NCBI RefSeq assembly: GCF_034424625.1
Contig: NZ_CP139976.1
Span: 3,720,001-3,784,000, forward strand
From: Janthinobacterium lividum
Lineage (GTDB): Bacteria > Pseudomonadota > Gammaproteobacteria > Burkholderiales > Burkholderiaceae_D
DNA: 64,000 nucleotides
Reading direction: 5' to 3'
The notes under the pieces are model-generated. The model saw nothing but the letters and a program-made list of their open reading frames with translations, did no database searches and had not been told where the DNA came from. Below, piece after piece: positions 34,888 through 44,061 of this stretch. The first letter of the stretch is position 1. Each line of letters starts with the position of its first letter. The position numbers and the translations under genes were made by a program.

Positions 34888-35957
34888 GGCGCCCAGTACG
34901 TTTGCAGCTTCAGCTGCGCCAGTGCCTGGTTGACGAACTGGGGCGCGAACAGGCTGTCGACTTGCAGGGGCCGCCCGATCAGGCCCGCGCTCTTCGCATA
35001 CGCCGCCTCGCCCACGTAATGCTGGCGCAGGCTGGCCGTAAACAGGGGCGACCAGCGCGCCTGCCACGGCGTATGGTCGCCCGCCAGTTCGCGCCGCACG
35101 ACGCTTTCCACCTGGCCCGCCGCCGCCTCGGTGCGCACGTATTCGTCTTCGCCGCCGGCGCCGGCGGCCCGGTGGTGCTCGCGCACATACGCCGTTACCA
35201 CCAGCTGGGCCAGTTGCGGCCAGCGTTGCAGGAAACCGCTGTCGGCCCACAGCTCGGCGCGCATCTTCCAGTCCTGCGGCGGCGCCTTGCTGGCCCAGAT
35301 GATCTTGCCCACCTTTTTATCTTCCAGCAGGAAGGCATCGCTGAGCGTGAAGAAAGCGTCGGCGCCGCCCGTCGCCACGGCCGCCGCACCCGCCTGCGGA
35401 TTCAGGTTGAGGATCTTGACGTCGCGCAAGGTCATGCCGTTCGCTTCCAGCAGTCGGGCAAACGGATATTCCCACGGCCGGCCCCGGTGCAGGGCGATCT
35501 TCTTGCCCTTCAAATCCTTGATCGATTTGGCCGTGGAACCGTTCGGCACCACCAGATAGGTGTTGTTGGCGCTGCCGCCGGGCAAGATCAGCCGCGTCTG
35601 CAAGCCCGAGGCATTGGCGATAATCGACGGCAAGTCGCCATACTGGGCCAGGTCGATCGAACGGTTGGCAAACGCCTCGTTGACTTGCGTGGCCACGGAA
35701 TTGGTGGTGACGGGCACCCACTCCAGCTTCACGCCCAGCTTGCCCAGCTCGGCCGCCAGCCAGCCCGTTGACGCCACCTGGGCGGCCGAACCGGCAAACA
35801 CGGTCTTGCCGGACGGCGCCGTGCGGGCCACGACGGCGATGCGCACGGCGGCCGGCAGTGCTTCGGCGGCGGCCGCCATCGCTGGCGCCAGCAGGCTGGC
35901 CGCCAGGGTGGCGGCGAATGCTTTGCGCCAGATCAAACGTAAGAATTTCAATGACAT
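34884..35957 (-). CDS. ABC transporter solute-binding protein (sulfonate type)
   Basis: 357 aa. Signal peptide about 1-30 (LLAPAMAAAAE). Shares NEAFANRSIDLAQYGDLPSI and LKGKKIALHRGRPWEYPF with the binding protein at 28955, so the two are paralogues. The family binds alkane- or aryl-sulfonates in the periplasm. Lies 22 nt after the class II aldolase gene, in the same operon. Confidence 0.87.
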   Translation of the reverse strand: MSLKFLRLIWRKAFAATLAASLLAPAMAAAAEALPAAVRIAVVARTAPSGKTVFAGSAAQVASTGWLAAELGKLGVKLEWVPVTTNSVATQVNEAFANRSIDLAQYGDLPSIIANASGLQTRLILPGGSANNTYLVVPNGSTAKSIKDLKGKKIALHRGRPWEYPFARLLEANGMTLRDVKILNLNPQAGAAAVATGGADAFFTLSDAFLLEDKKVGKIIWASKAPPQDWKMRAELWADSGFLQRWPQLAQLVVTAYVREHHRAAGAGGEDEYVRTEAAAGQVESVVRRELAGDHTPWQARWSPLFTASLRQHYVGEAAYAKSAGLIGRPLQVDSLFAPQFVNQALAQLKLQTYWAP

Positions 35958-35979
35958 TGCGGGCCTGTTCGTGAAAGGG

Positions 35980-36729
35980 TTACACCAGGTCGGTGGCGGG
36001 CAGCAGCGACAGCGCGCGCGCCGTGTCGATCAGCTTGCTCATCTTCCATTGCTGCAGCAGCACGCCGGGGCCGAAATCGCGCGAACCGCCGATGGCTTCG
36101 GCCGCGATCTGGATCTTCGCGCCCTCTTCCAGCAGCAGGATGAATTCCGCCAGCTTCAGCAAGCCCTGCTTGCCCCACACGGTGGCGCCACCGTTCGCTT
36201 CCAGGATGGCCGTCGCATGCGTGTTGCGGGCGATTTCGCCGAGGATGAAATCGACTTCGGGCTGGCGGCGGTCGATGTAGATAGGGATTTCGCGCACCAG
36301 CTGGTAGCGCTGCACGGGCACGTAGCGGATCGGCAGGGTGCGGTGCGTCTGCGCCCACGCGCCCAGCGACGGCGAATGCACGTGCGAGATCGACGTGACC
36401 TCAGGCCGCTCGCGGAACAGTTTTAAGTAGCGCGCGCCGCCGTTGTTCGCGTCGCCCACGAGCACCGTGCCATCGAGCGCCAGCACGGCCGCCTTCAGGG
36501 CCTGGCCGCGGCGGAACGGGCCCGGATCGTTGACCACCACCACCTTGTCGCCGCCGGGCGTGCGCTCGACGAAGCCCACCGTGCCATTGGCGGTCAGGCT
36601 GCCCGTTTCGCGCAAGCCGTCGAAGGCGATCTGCGCATCGCGGCGCACCTGCTCCACGAAGGCCAGTTCGGCCGCCGTCAATTCCTGCGCCTGTACTTGT
36701 TGTGCTTCCGCTTGTGCCACGTCCGTCAT
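35980..36729 (-). CDS. Class II aldolase/adducin-family protein
   Basis: 249 aa from the ATG at 36729, which has GGAG six nt before it; an ATG at 36741 is in frame but lacks a site. Metal-binding His pair in SISHVHSPSLGAWAQTH and an Asn-rich glycine region (GDANNGGARYLKLF). Family members cleave or isomerise phosphorylated or hydroxy-acids using Zn. First gene of an eight-gene sulfonate operon and directly behind a near-perfect -24/-12 promoter. This suggests it works on the carbon skeleton of an organosulfur compound (inference). Confidence 0.82.
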   Translation of the reverse strand: MTDVAQAEAQQVQAQELTAAELAFVEQVRRDAQIAFDGLRETGSLTANGTVGFVERTPGGDKVVVVNDPGPFRRGQALKAAVLALDGTVLVGDANNGGARYLKLFRERPEVTSISHVHSPSLGAWAQTHRTLPIRYVPVQRYQLVREIPIYIDRRQPEVDFILGEIARNTHATAILEANGGATVWGKQGLLKLAEFILLLEEGAKIQIAAEAIGGSRDFGPGVLLQQWKMSKLIDTARALSLLPATDLV

Positions 36730-36781
36730 GTCATGCTCCATTCTTTGGGGTTGGGATACGGGTCAGTCATGCCTCTACTTT

Positions 36782-36797
36782 CGCAAGACGCGTGCCA
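36782..36797 (-). promoter_or_regulatory. Sigma-54 promoter of the aldolase-ABC-DszB operon
   Basis: Minus-strand TGGCACGCGTCTTGCG matches TGGCACGN4TTGCW at every fixed position except the last, with GG and GC at the required spacing. The start site would be near 36770, about 40 nt before the aldolase ATG. It governs the run from 36729 down to 28955. Confidence 0.85.
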
Positions 36798-36827
36798 GCG
36801 CCGCGGCCAGTCAAATGGTGGAAGTCT

Positions 36828-36895
36828 GCTGCCTGCGCAACAGCGGCTGCTGGCGTGGCAGCAGCCGCGTGCGCACGCGCTGTCGGCAAGCCAGC
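36828..36895. promoter_or_regulatory. Triple GCTG-N9-CAGC enhancer array between divergent promoters
   Basis: Three 17-bp inverted repeats GCTG-N9-CAGC at 36828-36844, 36846-36865 (GCTGCTG...CAGCAGC, two registers) and 36879-36895. They lie between two back-to-back sigma-54 promoters, so one array can serve both. Centre-to-centre distances of about 19 and 32 bp are near whole helical turns. Probable binding sites for the activator encoded at 42710-43903. Confidence 0.7.
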
Positions 36896-36904
36896 AAGCG
36901 GCGC

Positions 36905-36920
36905 GGGCACGTTTCCTGCA
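36905..36920 (+). promoter_or_regulatory. Sigma-54 promoter of the second DszB-like gene
   Basis: GGGCACGTTTCCTGCA, 14 of 16 against the consensus with GG/GC in register. The start site would be near 36932, 23 nt before the ATG at 36955. Confidence 0.78.
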
Positions 36921-36954
36921 CGGTTCAAGGCTCCACCCACCACCAAGGAATTCC

Positions 36955-38007
36955 ATGACTACCGCACCATCCCCTGCTGTCGATACCGTCTGGTTCACCC
37001 GCTGCCCCGTGCCCACGGCCACGGGCCTGGCCTATAAACTGGGCTGGCTGGACGAGGAATTCGCGCGCGACGGCATCGCCCTGAAAACCCTGCAGGAAGT
37101 GGGCGGCGAACTGGCGCGCCACCATTACGACCACGGCCTGTCCACGCTCGTGCGCGAAGGCGGCAACCTGCTGGCCCTGCCGGCGCGCGCGCAAGGGGCG
37201 CCCACGCGCCTGATCGGCCTGACGTGGATCGATGAATGGCAAGCCATCCTCGTGCGCCCCGGTTCCGGCATCACGAAGCCCGCGCAGCTGCAGGGCAAGC
37301 GCCTGGCGCTGCCCGTGTTCCGCGCAGAGGACTTGCGCGAGAACCGGCGCGGGCGCAGCATCGCGCGCGGCATGAGCCTGGCCGGCTACAAGGGTGTTCT
37401 GGCGTCGGCCGGCCTCACGCTCGACGATGTGCAACTGGTGGAGGTGGGCGCCGACGCGCCAGCGCAAGCCAATCTGGGTGCGGGACTGTGGCAAGGCATC
37501 GCCCCACTGCTGCGCGGCGAGGTCGACGCCGTCTATGTGAAAGGCGCGGCGGCGGCCGAAGCGGCCCGCGCGGCGGGGCTGGAAGTGGGCATCGACATCG
37601 ACGCCCTGCCCGACCGGCGCTTCCGCGTGAACAACGGCACGCCACGCCCGATCACCGTGCATGAAACGATGCTGGAACAGCATTTCGAGCTGGTCGTGCG
37701 CTTCCTGACGCAAACCCTGCGCGCCGCGCACTGGGCGCGCAGCCACCAGGCCGACGTGCTGGCCATCCTGCAGGGCGAGACGCGGGCCGGCGCCGATGCC
37801 GTGGCCGAAGCGTACCGCGACGGCTTTCACCTGACCCTGGCGCCCGACCTGTCCGACGAGAAGGTGGCGCTATTCCGCCAGCAAAAGGATTTTCAATTGC
37901 AGCACGGCTTCCTGGACCGCGACGTGGATATCGAGCGCTGGATCGACCGCCGGCCTTTGGCGGAAGCGCAGCGGCGGCTGGAAGCGCTGCTGCAAGTGGC
38001 GGCATAA
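36955..38007 (+). CDS. DszB-like desulfinase / SsuA-fold protein 2
   Basis: 350 aa, no signal peptide; AAGGA precedes the ATG. Paralogue of the protein at 30056. Catalytic Cys17 in VWFTRCPVPTATG, His57 and Arg67 in RHHYDHGLSTLVREGG, again with the DszB His-Arg spacing of ten and a Gly three residues on. Predicted to split sulfinates into sulfite and a hydrocarbon. It has its own sigma-54 promoter, divergent from the main operon, and a strong terminator after it. Confidence 0.78.
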   Translation: MTTAPSPAVDTVWFTRCPVPTATGLAYKLGWLDEEFARDGIALKTLQEVGGELARHHYDHGLSTLVREGGNLLALPARAQGAPTRLIGLTWIDEWQAILVRPGSGITKPAQLQGKRLALPVFRAEDLRENRRGRSIARGMSLAGYKGVLASAGLTLDDVQLVEVGADAPAQANLGAGLWQGIAPLLRGEVDAVYVKGAAAAEAARAAGLEVGIDIDALPDRRFRVNNGTPRPITVHETMLEQHFELVVRFLTQTLRAAHWARSHQADVLAILQGETRAGADAVAEAYRDGFHLTLAPDLSDEKVALFRQQKDFQLQHGFLDRDVDIERWIDRRPLAEAQRRLEALLQVAA

Positions 38008-38013
38008 AAGCAC

Positions 38014-38040
38014 AAGGCCGGCGAATTCGCCGGCCTTTTT
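38014..38040. terminator. Rho-independent terminator
   Basis: Perfect 24-nt palindrome AAGGCCGGCGAA / TTCGCCGGCCTT, 7 nt after the DszB-like stop, running into TTTTT. The minus side reads into CTTTTA, so it may also end the convergent TonB receptor transcript. Confidence 0.9.
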
Positions 38041-38057
38041 ACATCAGGCAGCCACGC

Positions 38058-40430
38058 TCAGAACTGGATCGTGTACGACGCCCCCACCGTGCGGCCCTGG
38101 CCGATGATGACGGTGTCGCCATTGACGGCGCCCGGCACGAAGCTGGTGAGCGTATGGTTGCGGTAGACCTTGTCGGCCAGGTTGTTTGCATACGCCGTGA
38201 TGCGGTGCTTGCCGCCCGGGAGCACATACGACAGGCGCGCATTGGCCAGCGCGAAGCCGCCCTGGTTCAGCAAGCCGCGCGCGGCATTTTGCGGGTCGAC
38301 ATAGTAGTACTGCTTGGACGTGTAGCGCACGTCGCCGCTGAAGACCAGCTGCGCGCCATTGCCCAGCGGGTAGCGGTAATCGGCCGCCAGCAGGGCCGTC
38401 ACGTGGGGCGAGCGCACGAATTCATTGCCGGAGCGGTCGCCGCCATTGTTCTGGATGGCGAAATCGTCGAATTCCGTGCGCAGCAGGCCGATATTGGCGT
38501 TGATGTGCAGGTTGTCCGTCGGCTGCGCCTCGATCTCGAATTCCGCGCCATTCACGTGGGCCTTGCGCACGTTTTGCAGGTAATTGACGCTTTGCGTGGG
38601 GTCGCCGTTGTACACGCCCGTGATATTGACCTGCACGTTCTTGTAATCATAGTGGAAGACGTTGGCGTTGAAATTCAGGCGCCCGTCCAGCCATTCCGAC
38701 TTGATGCCCGCCTCGAACGAGTTCAGGGTTTCCGGCTTCACCGTATTCAATGCTCGCACGTCCGTGGCGCTCGTGTTGTAGCCGCCGGACTTAATGCCGT
38801 GCGCGTATTTCAGGTAGCCGCGCAGGGTGCGGCTGAAGCGGTATTCAGGCGTCACGTCGTACGTCAGCGCATTCCACGTGGTCGACGGATTCGACGTGAA
38901 ATTGTTGTTGGCGACCGAGGCGGCCGCGTAATTGCCGCCCTTGACCGTGTTCCACCAGTTGGCCGCATCGCCAAACGTCACCGTGTTCGATGCGGCCTGC
39001 ACGCGCCGCAAATCGAGATCCTTGGTTTCCGTCGTCCAGCGCAGGCCAAACGTGGACAGGAACTGCTCGCTGAAGTTGACGGTCGTGCTGCCGAAGATGG
39101 CCGCGCTGCGCGCCTTGTGCTGGTAGATCGTGCGGTTGTAGCCGACGGGCTGCGTGCTGCCGGCCAGCGCCGGCACGGTGCCGTTGGGCAGGCGCGCGCC
39201 GGCCGAATCGGAATCGATCTTTTCATTGAAGTAGAACAGGCCCGCGACCCAGCTCACGGCGCCGTTTTGCGGCGATGTGAGGCGCAGCTCCTGCGACACT
39301 TGCCGGCTGCTGGCCTTCGAGCGGCTGCGGCCTACTTCCAGCGGCGTATTGTCGCTGTCGCCCGTGGCTTCGTTGCGGAAGTTTTCATAGCCCGTGATCG
39401 ACGTCAGGGTCAGCTCGCCCAGCGCGTATTCCAGGTTCAGCTGCGCGCCGCCCTGCGTCACGTCGCTGTCGGCCGGCGCATTCGTGCTCACGTCATCGGG
39501 ATTGGTGCTGGGGATGTAGCCGTTGCGGTAGACGCCATTCGCGCCATAGCTGGCCACCGTGGTGGTGGCGCCCTTGGTCGTGTAGTCGCGGTAATGCAGG
39601 TTCAGGTTCGCCGTCAGGTCGCGCCCGATCAGGGCCTTGAGCTGGCCGCGGATGGCGCCGTCCTTGAGCTTTCCATCGCGCTCGCCCGTAAACTGGTTGT
39701 GGAAGCGGCCCTTGTCCTGCTGCTCCGTGTGGAAGGACAGGCGCCCCGCCAGCACTTCGTCGACCAGCGCGCCGCCGATGGCGCCTTCGGCCAGCTTGGT
39801 GTCGTAGCTGCCGTAGTCCAGCTTGGCGTAGCCGCTGGACTTGAACGAGGGCTTGCGCGAAATGACGTTGATAGCGCCGCCCGTCGTGTTCTTGCCCCAC
39901 AAGGTGCCTTGCGGCCCGCGCAGCACTTCCACCCGGTCCAGGTCGAACAGGGGAAAGCCCGTGGCGCTGGAATTGCTGATGTAGACGTCATCGAGGTAAA
40001 AGCCGACGGGGTTCGGAAAATCGATTTGCTGCTGGCCCGCACCGACGCCGCGTATCCACCAGCGCGGGCGGCCATGCTGCTGCGTGCCGGCCGAGGCGTT
40101 TGGCACGTAGTTGAGGATTTCGCTGGCCGAACGGCCGATGCCCGTATCGAGCAGCTCCTTGCCGCCCAATACAGTGATCGCGCTCGGCACCTTTTGCGCC
40201 GATTCCTCGCGCTTTTGCGCCGTCACCGTCACCGATTGCAGGGAGGCGCCCTCGCCCCCACCGTTCGCGTCGGCCGCGGCAATGACATCGGCGCCAGGCG
40301 TTTCCGCATGCGCCATGCCGTGGACGAGCATCAGCCCGCCGATGGCGAAGGCCGAGCGCAGCGCGCGGCGCACTGGCGTCAAATGAAGAGGAGATGGGGA
40401 GAAGGCGGCGGGGGCAGTCGAACGGCGCAT
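38058..40430 (-). CDS. TonB-dependent receptor of the organosulfur regulon
   Basis: 790 aa. Long N-terminus, then a signal-like helix (SAFAIGGLMLVHGMAHA). TonB box region SVTVTAQKREESAQ, plug with GFYLDDVYISNSSA and VEVLRGPQGTLWGKNTTGGA, barrel ending in Phe (YTIQF). This plug type is common in receptors for organic ligands rather than siderophores. Its sigma-54 promoter and enhancer array tie it to the monooxygenases, so it probably imports an aryl or alkyl sulfonate, sulfate ester or sulfone across the outer membrane. Confidence 0.87.
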   Translation of the reverse strand: MRRSTAPAAFSPSPLHLTPVRRALRSAFAIGGLMLVHGMAHAETPGADVIAAADANGGGEGASLQSVTVTAQKREESAQKVPSAITVLGGKELLDTGIGRSASEILNYVPNASAGTQQHGRPRWWIRGVGAGQQQIDFPNPVGFYLDDVYISNSSATGFPLFDLDRVEVLRGPQGTLWGKNTTGGAINVISRKPSFKSSGYAKLDYGSYDTKLAEGAIGGALVDEVLAGRLSFHTEQQDKGRFHNQFTGERDGKLKDGAIRGQLKALIGRDLTANLNLHYRDYTTKGATTTVASYGANGVYRNGYIPSTNPDDVSTNAPADSDVTQGGAQLNLEYALGELTLTSITGYENFRNEATGDSDNTPLEVGRSRSKASSRQVSQELRLTSPQNGAVSWVAGLFYFNEKIDSDSAGARLPNGTVPALAGSTQPVGYNRTIYQHKARSAAIFGSTTVNFSEQFLSTFGLRWTTETKDLDLRRVQAASNTVTFGDAANWWNTVKGGNYAAASVANNNFTSNPSTTWNALTYDVTPEYRFSRTLRGYLKYAHGIKSGGYNTSATDVRALNTVKPETLNSFEAGIKSEWLDGRLNFNANVFHYDYKNVQVNITGVYNGDPTQSVNYLQNVRKAHVNGAEFEIEAQPTDNLHINANIGLLRTEFDDFAIQNNGGDRSGNEFVRSPHVTALLAADYRYPLGNGAQLVFSGDVRYTSKQYYYVDPQNAARGLLNQGGFALANARLSYVLPGGKHRITAYANNLADKVYRNHTLTSFVPGAVNGDTVIIGQGRTVGASYTIQF

Positions 40431-40481
40431 GGGTGATTATCCTTGAGTAAAGTCAAAACGCGAGATGGTGATGACTGGTAT

Positions 40482-40497
40482 TGCAAGGGTCATGCCC
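40482..40497 (-). promoter_or_regulatory. Sigma-54 promoter of the TonB receptor
   Basis: Minus-strand GGGCATGACCCTTGCA, 14 of 16 against consensus, GG/GC spacing exact. The start site would be near 40470, about 40 nt before the receptor ATG. Confidence 0.75.
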
Positions 40498-40564
40498 GCT
40501 GCCGCAGCGCAGCAAAATGGGAGTCAAGTGATTGATTTCAAAGGAAGACTATCGTGATGATAGT

Positions 40565-40644
40565 GCTGTTGATTTGGCAGCAGCGGCGCTGCCGCGTGCT
40601 GCCTGTGCGACAGCAGGCGGTGGCGCTGCTGTCGCGGCAACAGG
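40565..40644. promoter_or_regulatory. Triple GCTG-N9-CAGC enhancer array of the TonB receptor
   Basis: Sites at 40565-40581 and 40598-40614 (both perfect) and 40628-40644 (last arm CAGG). Centres are 33 and 30 bp apart and about 100 to 165 bp upstream of the predicted start site, the usual enhancer distance. The first site has the same 9-nt core, TTGATTTGG, as the first site of the array at 42590. Confidence 0.68.
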
Positions 40645-40652
40645 GGAATGCC

Positions 40653-41351
40653 TCAGGCGGCGCGCAAGAGTGCCGCCGTATGCCCGCGCACGAGGGGCAG
40701 CACTTCCTCGCCCACGCGATAGGCTTCCTCCAGGTGCGGCGTGCTGGCCAGGATGAAGGCGTCGGCGCCCAGCTGCACCAGCTCGTCGAGGCGCTCGGCC
40801 ACCTGCTGGTAGCTGCCGACAATGCCCTGCGTCTGGCCGCCGCGCAGCAGATTGAAGCCGGACCAGATGTTCGGCGCCGTGATCAAGTCCTTGTAGCTGT
40901 TCAAGGTCGTCGGGCGGTTGCCGCGCTGGCGCGCCGCGCCCACGGAATCGCCGCCATCGGCGCCAAGGAACTGGCGCAGTGTGGCGGGATCGACGGCGTC
41001 AAAGCCCTTGCGCACCTCGTCCCATGCCTCTTCTTCCGTGGCGCGGGCCACGATGTCGACGCGCACGGCGCACTTGATCTTGCGGCCCAACAGCGCCGTC
41101 TTTTCATGCACGCGGGCGAATTTCTCGCGCAGCTGCTCGATCAAACCGCCCTGGAAGCCCGATATTTCAGCGGCGCGGGCGATCTCGGCCAGGTAGTCGA
41201 TGTAGGTAAAGCCGTCGGCGCCGCCGCCACCGAGGCCGGACTGGCGCAAGTTGTCATTGCCGGGAAACCAGTCGCCGCGAAACGGCGTGCGGGCGCGATG
41301 CGAACTCGGTTCGCCATGCGTGGGGATGCGCCAGAAGAAATCGATAGCCAT
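40653..41351 (-). pseudogene. SsuD-like LLM flavin monooxygenase with 152-codon internal deletion
   Basis: 232 residues remain in frame: 69 N-terminal (MAIDFFWRIPTHGEPSSHRA, ending GFQGG) and 163 C-terminal (LIEQLREKFARV to the end). The central part of the TIM barrel expected in this family (about 380 aa) is absent, so it should not fold or bind FMN. The break is between 41144 and 41145. The missing 152 codons lie intact in the same orientation at 51110-51565; restored length is 384 aa, normal for alkanesulfonate/methanesulfonate monooxygenases. Follows the monooxygenase gene at 41386 by 34 nt in the same operon. Confidence 0.85.
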
Positions 41352-41385
41352 GCAGGTACTCCTTCAGTAAGTTGGATACAGGAAC

Positions 41386-42465
41386 TCAAGCCGCTTGCAG
41401 CTGCGCGCTCAACGCTGCCCGCACGCGGGGCAGCACGTGCTCGCCGATGCGGTAGGCTTCCTCGAAATGGGGAATGGCCGCCAGCACGAAGCTGGACACG
41501 CCGGCCTGCGCGTACGCCTCCAGCGCGGCGCTCACCTGTGCATAGCTGCCGACCAGGGCGCCGTGGGCGCCCGTTTGCGCTTGCGCAAAGCCGGGCCAGA
41601 AGGCTGCGGCACTGCCGTCGAATGGCGCATCGTCGGGCAGCCCTGCCCCGCTGCGGTAGCGGCGCGCATCGCGCAAGGCTTCGTCGAAGGTTTCGCGCGC
41701 CAGCACGTCGATGCGCAAGCCCGCTGTCACGGCGCGGCCCAGCTGGCGCGCCTGCGCTTGCAGGCTGTCGATGGCAGGCTGCAAATCCGCCTGCGGCGCC
41801 GCATCGAACACGTGCACGTCAGCCTGGCGTGCCGACAGGGCCAGCGCTTCGGGCGACTCGCCGGTCAGATAGATGCCGTTGACGGGATGGTTCGCCAGCG
41901 GCCCCTTGAAGCCGCCGTCCTGCACTTCGAAGAACTTGCCCTTGAAGCTGAACGGCGACGTATTCTGCACGCCGCGCGCCACCGTAATGAATTCATCGAT
42001 GCGCGGCAGGATGTCGGCCTCCGGCGCCGCATCGCCCTGGCGCCGGCGCGCGGCCGCATCGCCGCCATGGCCGATCTGCCAGGCGAAGCGCCCGCCCGTG
42101 AAGCGCTGGAAGCTGACGGCGTTCTTTGCCGCATACACGGCCGAACCCCAGGCGGCGTCGAATTCGGCGATCAGTTTCAAATGGCGCGTGCTGCGGGCCA
42201 GGTAGCCCGCGACGATCCAGCTTTCGTCGCCCTGCGTATCGTGGCGTATCTGGATGCCGTCGAAGCCGGAAAGATCGGCTGCGCGGGCGATCTGGTGCAG
42301 GTAATCGAAATAATTGAAGGGCGGACGCGCGCCGCGCGGGTCGCTCACGCCCGCCTGCAGGGGACTGGGCGCGCCGGCGGCCCGTTCGCCCCTGCGCGTG
42401 ATGCCGGGTGCCGCGTAACGGCCATCGCCGCTGGTGGGCAATTGCCAGATGAATTCTATGGTCAT
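41386..42465 (-). CDS. LLM-class FMN-dependent monooxygenase (SsuD/SfnG-like)
   Basis: 359 aa, TIM-barrel flavin monooxygenase family. N-terminus MTIEFIWQLPTSGDGRY is close to that of the broken neighbour; DLSGFDGIQIRHDTQGDES, SFQRFTGGRFAWQIGHGGD and PHFEEAYRIGEHVLPRV are family blocks. Uses reduced FMN from a separate reductase, not seen in this window, to split C-S bonds. CAGGAG precedes the ATG at 42465. First gene of a two-gene unit with the broken monooxygenase; own sigma-54 promoter at 42547. Confidence 0.85.
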   Translation of the reverse strand: MTIEFIWQLPTSGDGRYAAPGITRRGERAAGAPSPLQAGVSDPRGARPPFNYFDYLHQIARAADLSGFDGIQIRHDTQGDESWIVAGYLARSTRHLKLIAEFDAAWGSAVYAAKNAVSFQRFTGGRFAWQIGHGGDAAARRRQGDAAPEADILPRIDEFITVARGVQNTSPFSFKGKFFEVQDGGFKGPLANHPVNGIYLTGESPEALALSARQADVHVFDAAPQADLQPAIDSLQAQARQLGRAVTAGLRIDVLARETFDEALRDARRYRSGAGLPDDAPFDGSAAAFWPGFAQAQTGAHGALVGSYAQVSAALEAYAQAGVSSFVLAAIPHFEEAYRIGEHVLPRVRAALSAQLQAA

Positions 42466-42546
42466 GCATGGACTCCTGTCGTGGGTCGAAGAAAACACCG
42501 CTATGCGCTTTGGATATCTGCGCGCAGCGGCCTGCCCTTCCCTCCT

Positions 42547-42562
42547 CGCAGAAAACATGCCA
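42547..42562 (-). promoter_or_regulatory. Sigma-54 promoter of the monooxygenase pair
   Basis: Minus-strand TGGCATGTTTTCTGCG, 13 of 16 against consensus with GG and GC correctly spaced. The start site would be near 42535, giving a leader of about 70 nt. Confidence 0.65.
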
Positions 42563-42589
42563 TGCCGCATACGCCGGCCAGCCCCATTC

Positions 42590-42650
42590 GCTGTTGATTT
42601 GGCAGCAACCGGCTGCAGCCAGGGCAGCAGCATGCTGCGCGCGCAGCAGC
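42590..42650. promoter_or_regulatory. Triple GCTG-N9-CAGC enhancer array of the monooxygenase pair
   Basis: Three perfect sites, 42590-42606, 42612-42628 and 42634-42650, evenly spaced at 22 bp (two helical turns). Located about 60 to 110 bp upstream of the predicted start site and just past the terminator of the activator gene. Confidence 0.7.
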
Positions 42651-42654
42651 CATG

Positions 42655-42689
42655 AAAAAAGCCGGAGCCGCATCGCTGCGGGTCCGGCT
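42655..42689 (-). terminator. Terminator of the sigma-54 activator gene
   Basis: On the minus strand AGCCGGA...TCCGGCT (42689-42660) encloses an inner CCGC/GCGG pair and is followed by six T. It begins 20 nt after the activator stop and is a classical intrinsic terminator. Confidence 0.88.
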
Positions 42690-42709
42690 CCAGGAAGGGC
42701 ATCATGCGC

Positions 42710-43903
<1,194 letters not shown>

Positions 43904-43996
43904 GAGCCGACTATACCGCGCACCATCTCCAGGCGGGAACGAATGGTGCCGCGCTAGCTTATCCGGATTTTGCATATGCAGGCGCTGCTCCCATGC

Positions 43997-44012
43997 TGGC
44001 CCGGAGTTTGCT
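43997..44012 (+). promoter_or_regulatory. Sigma-54 promoter of the NtaA/DszA-like monooxygenase
   Basis: TGGCCCGGAGTTTGCT, 15 of 16 against consensus. The start site would be near 44024, 38 nt before the ATG. No full GCTG-N9-CAGC site was found upstream, only a palindrome TGCATATGCA at 43972-43981. Confidence 0.72.
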
Positions 44013-44061
44013 CAGGCTGGGGGGCAGGCAATGTCGCCTGCGCACCACGGAGCACTTCCCC

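Noticed and set aside
43981..43999. GCTG-N9 half site before the NtaA-like gene
   Set aside because: GCTG at 43984 is followed after nine bases by TGGC, not CAGC, and overlaps the -24 box, so I did not count it as a tenth enhancer site.
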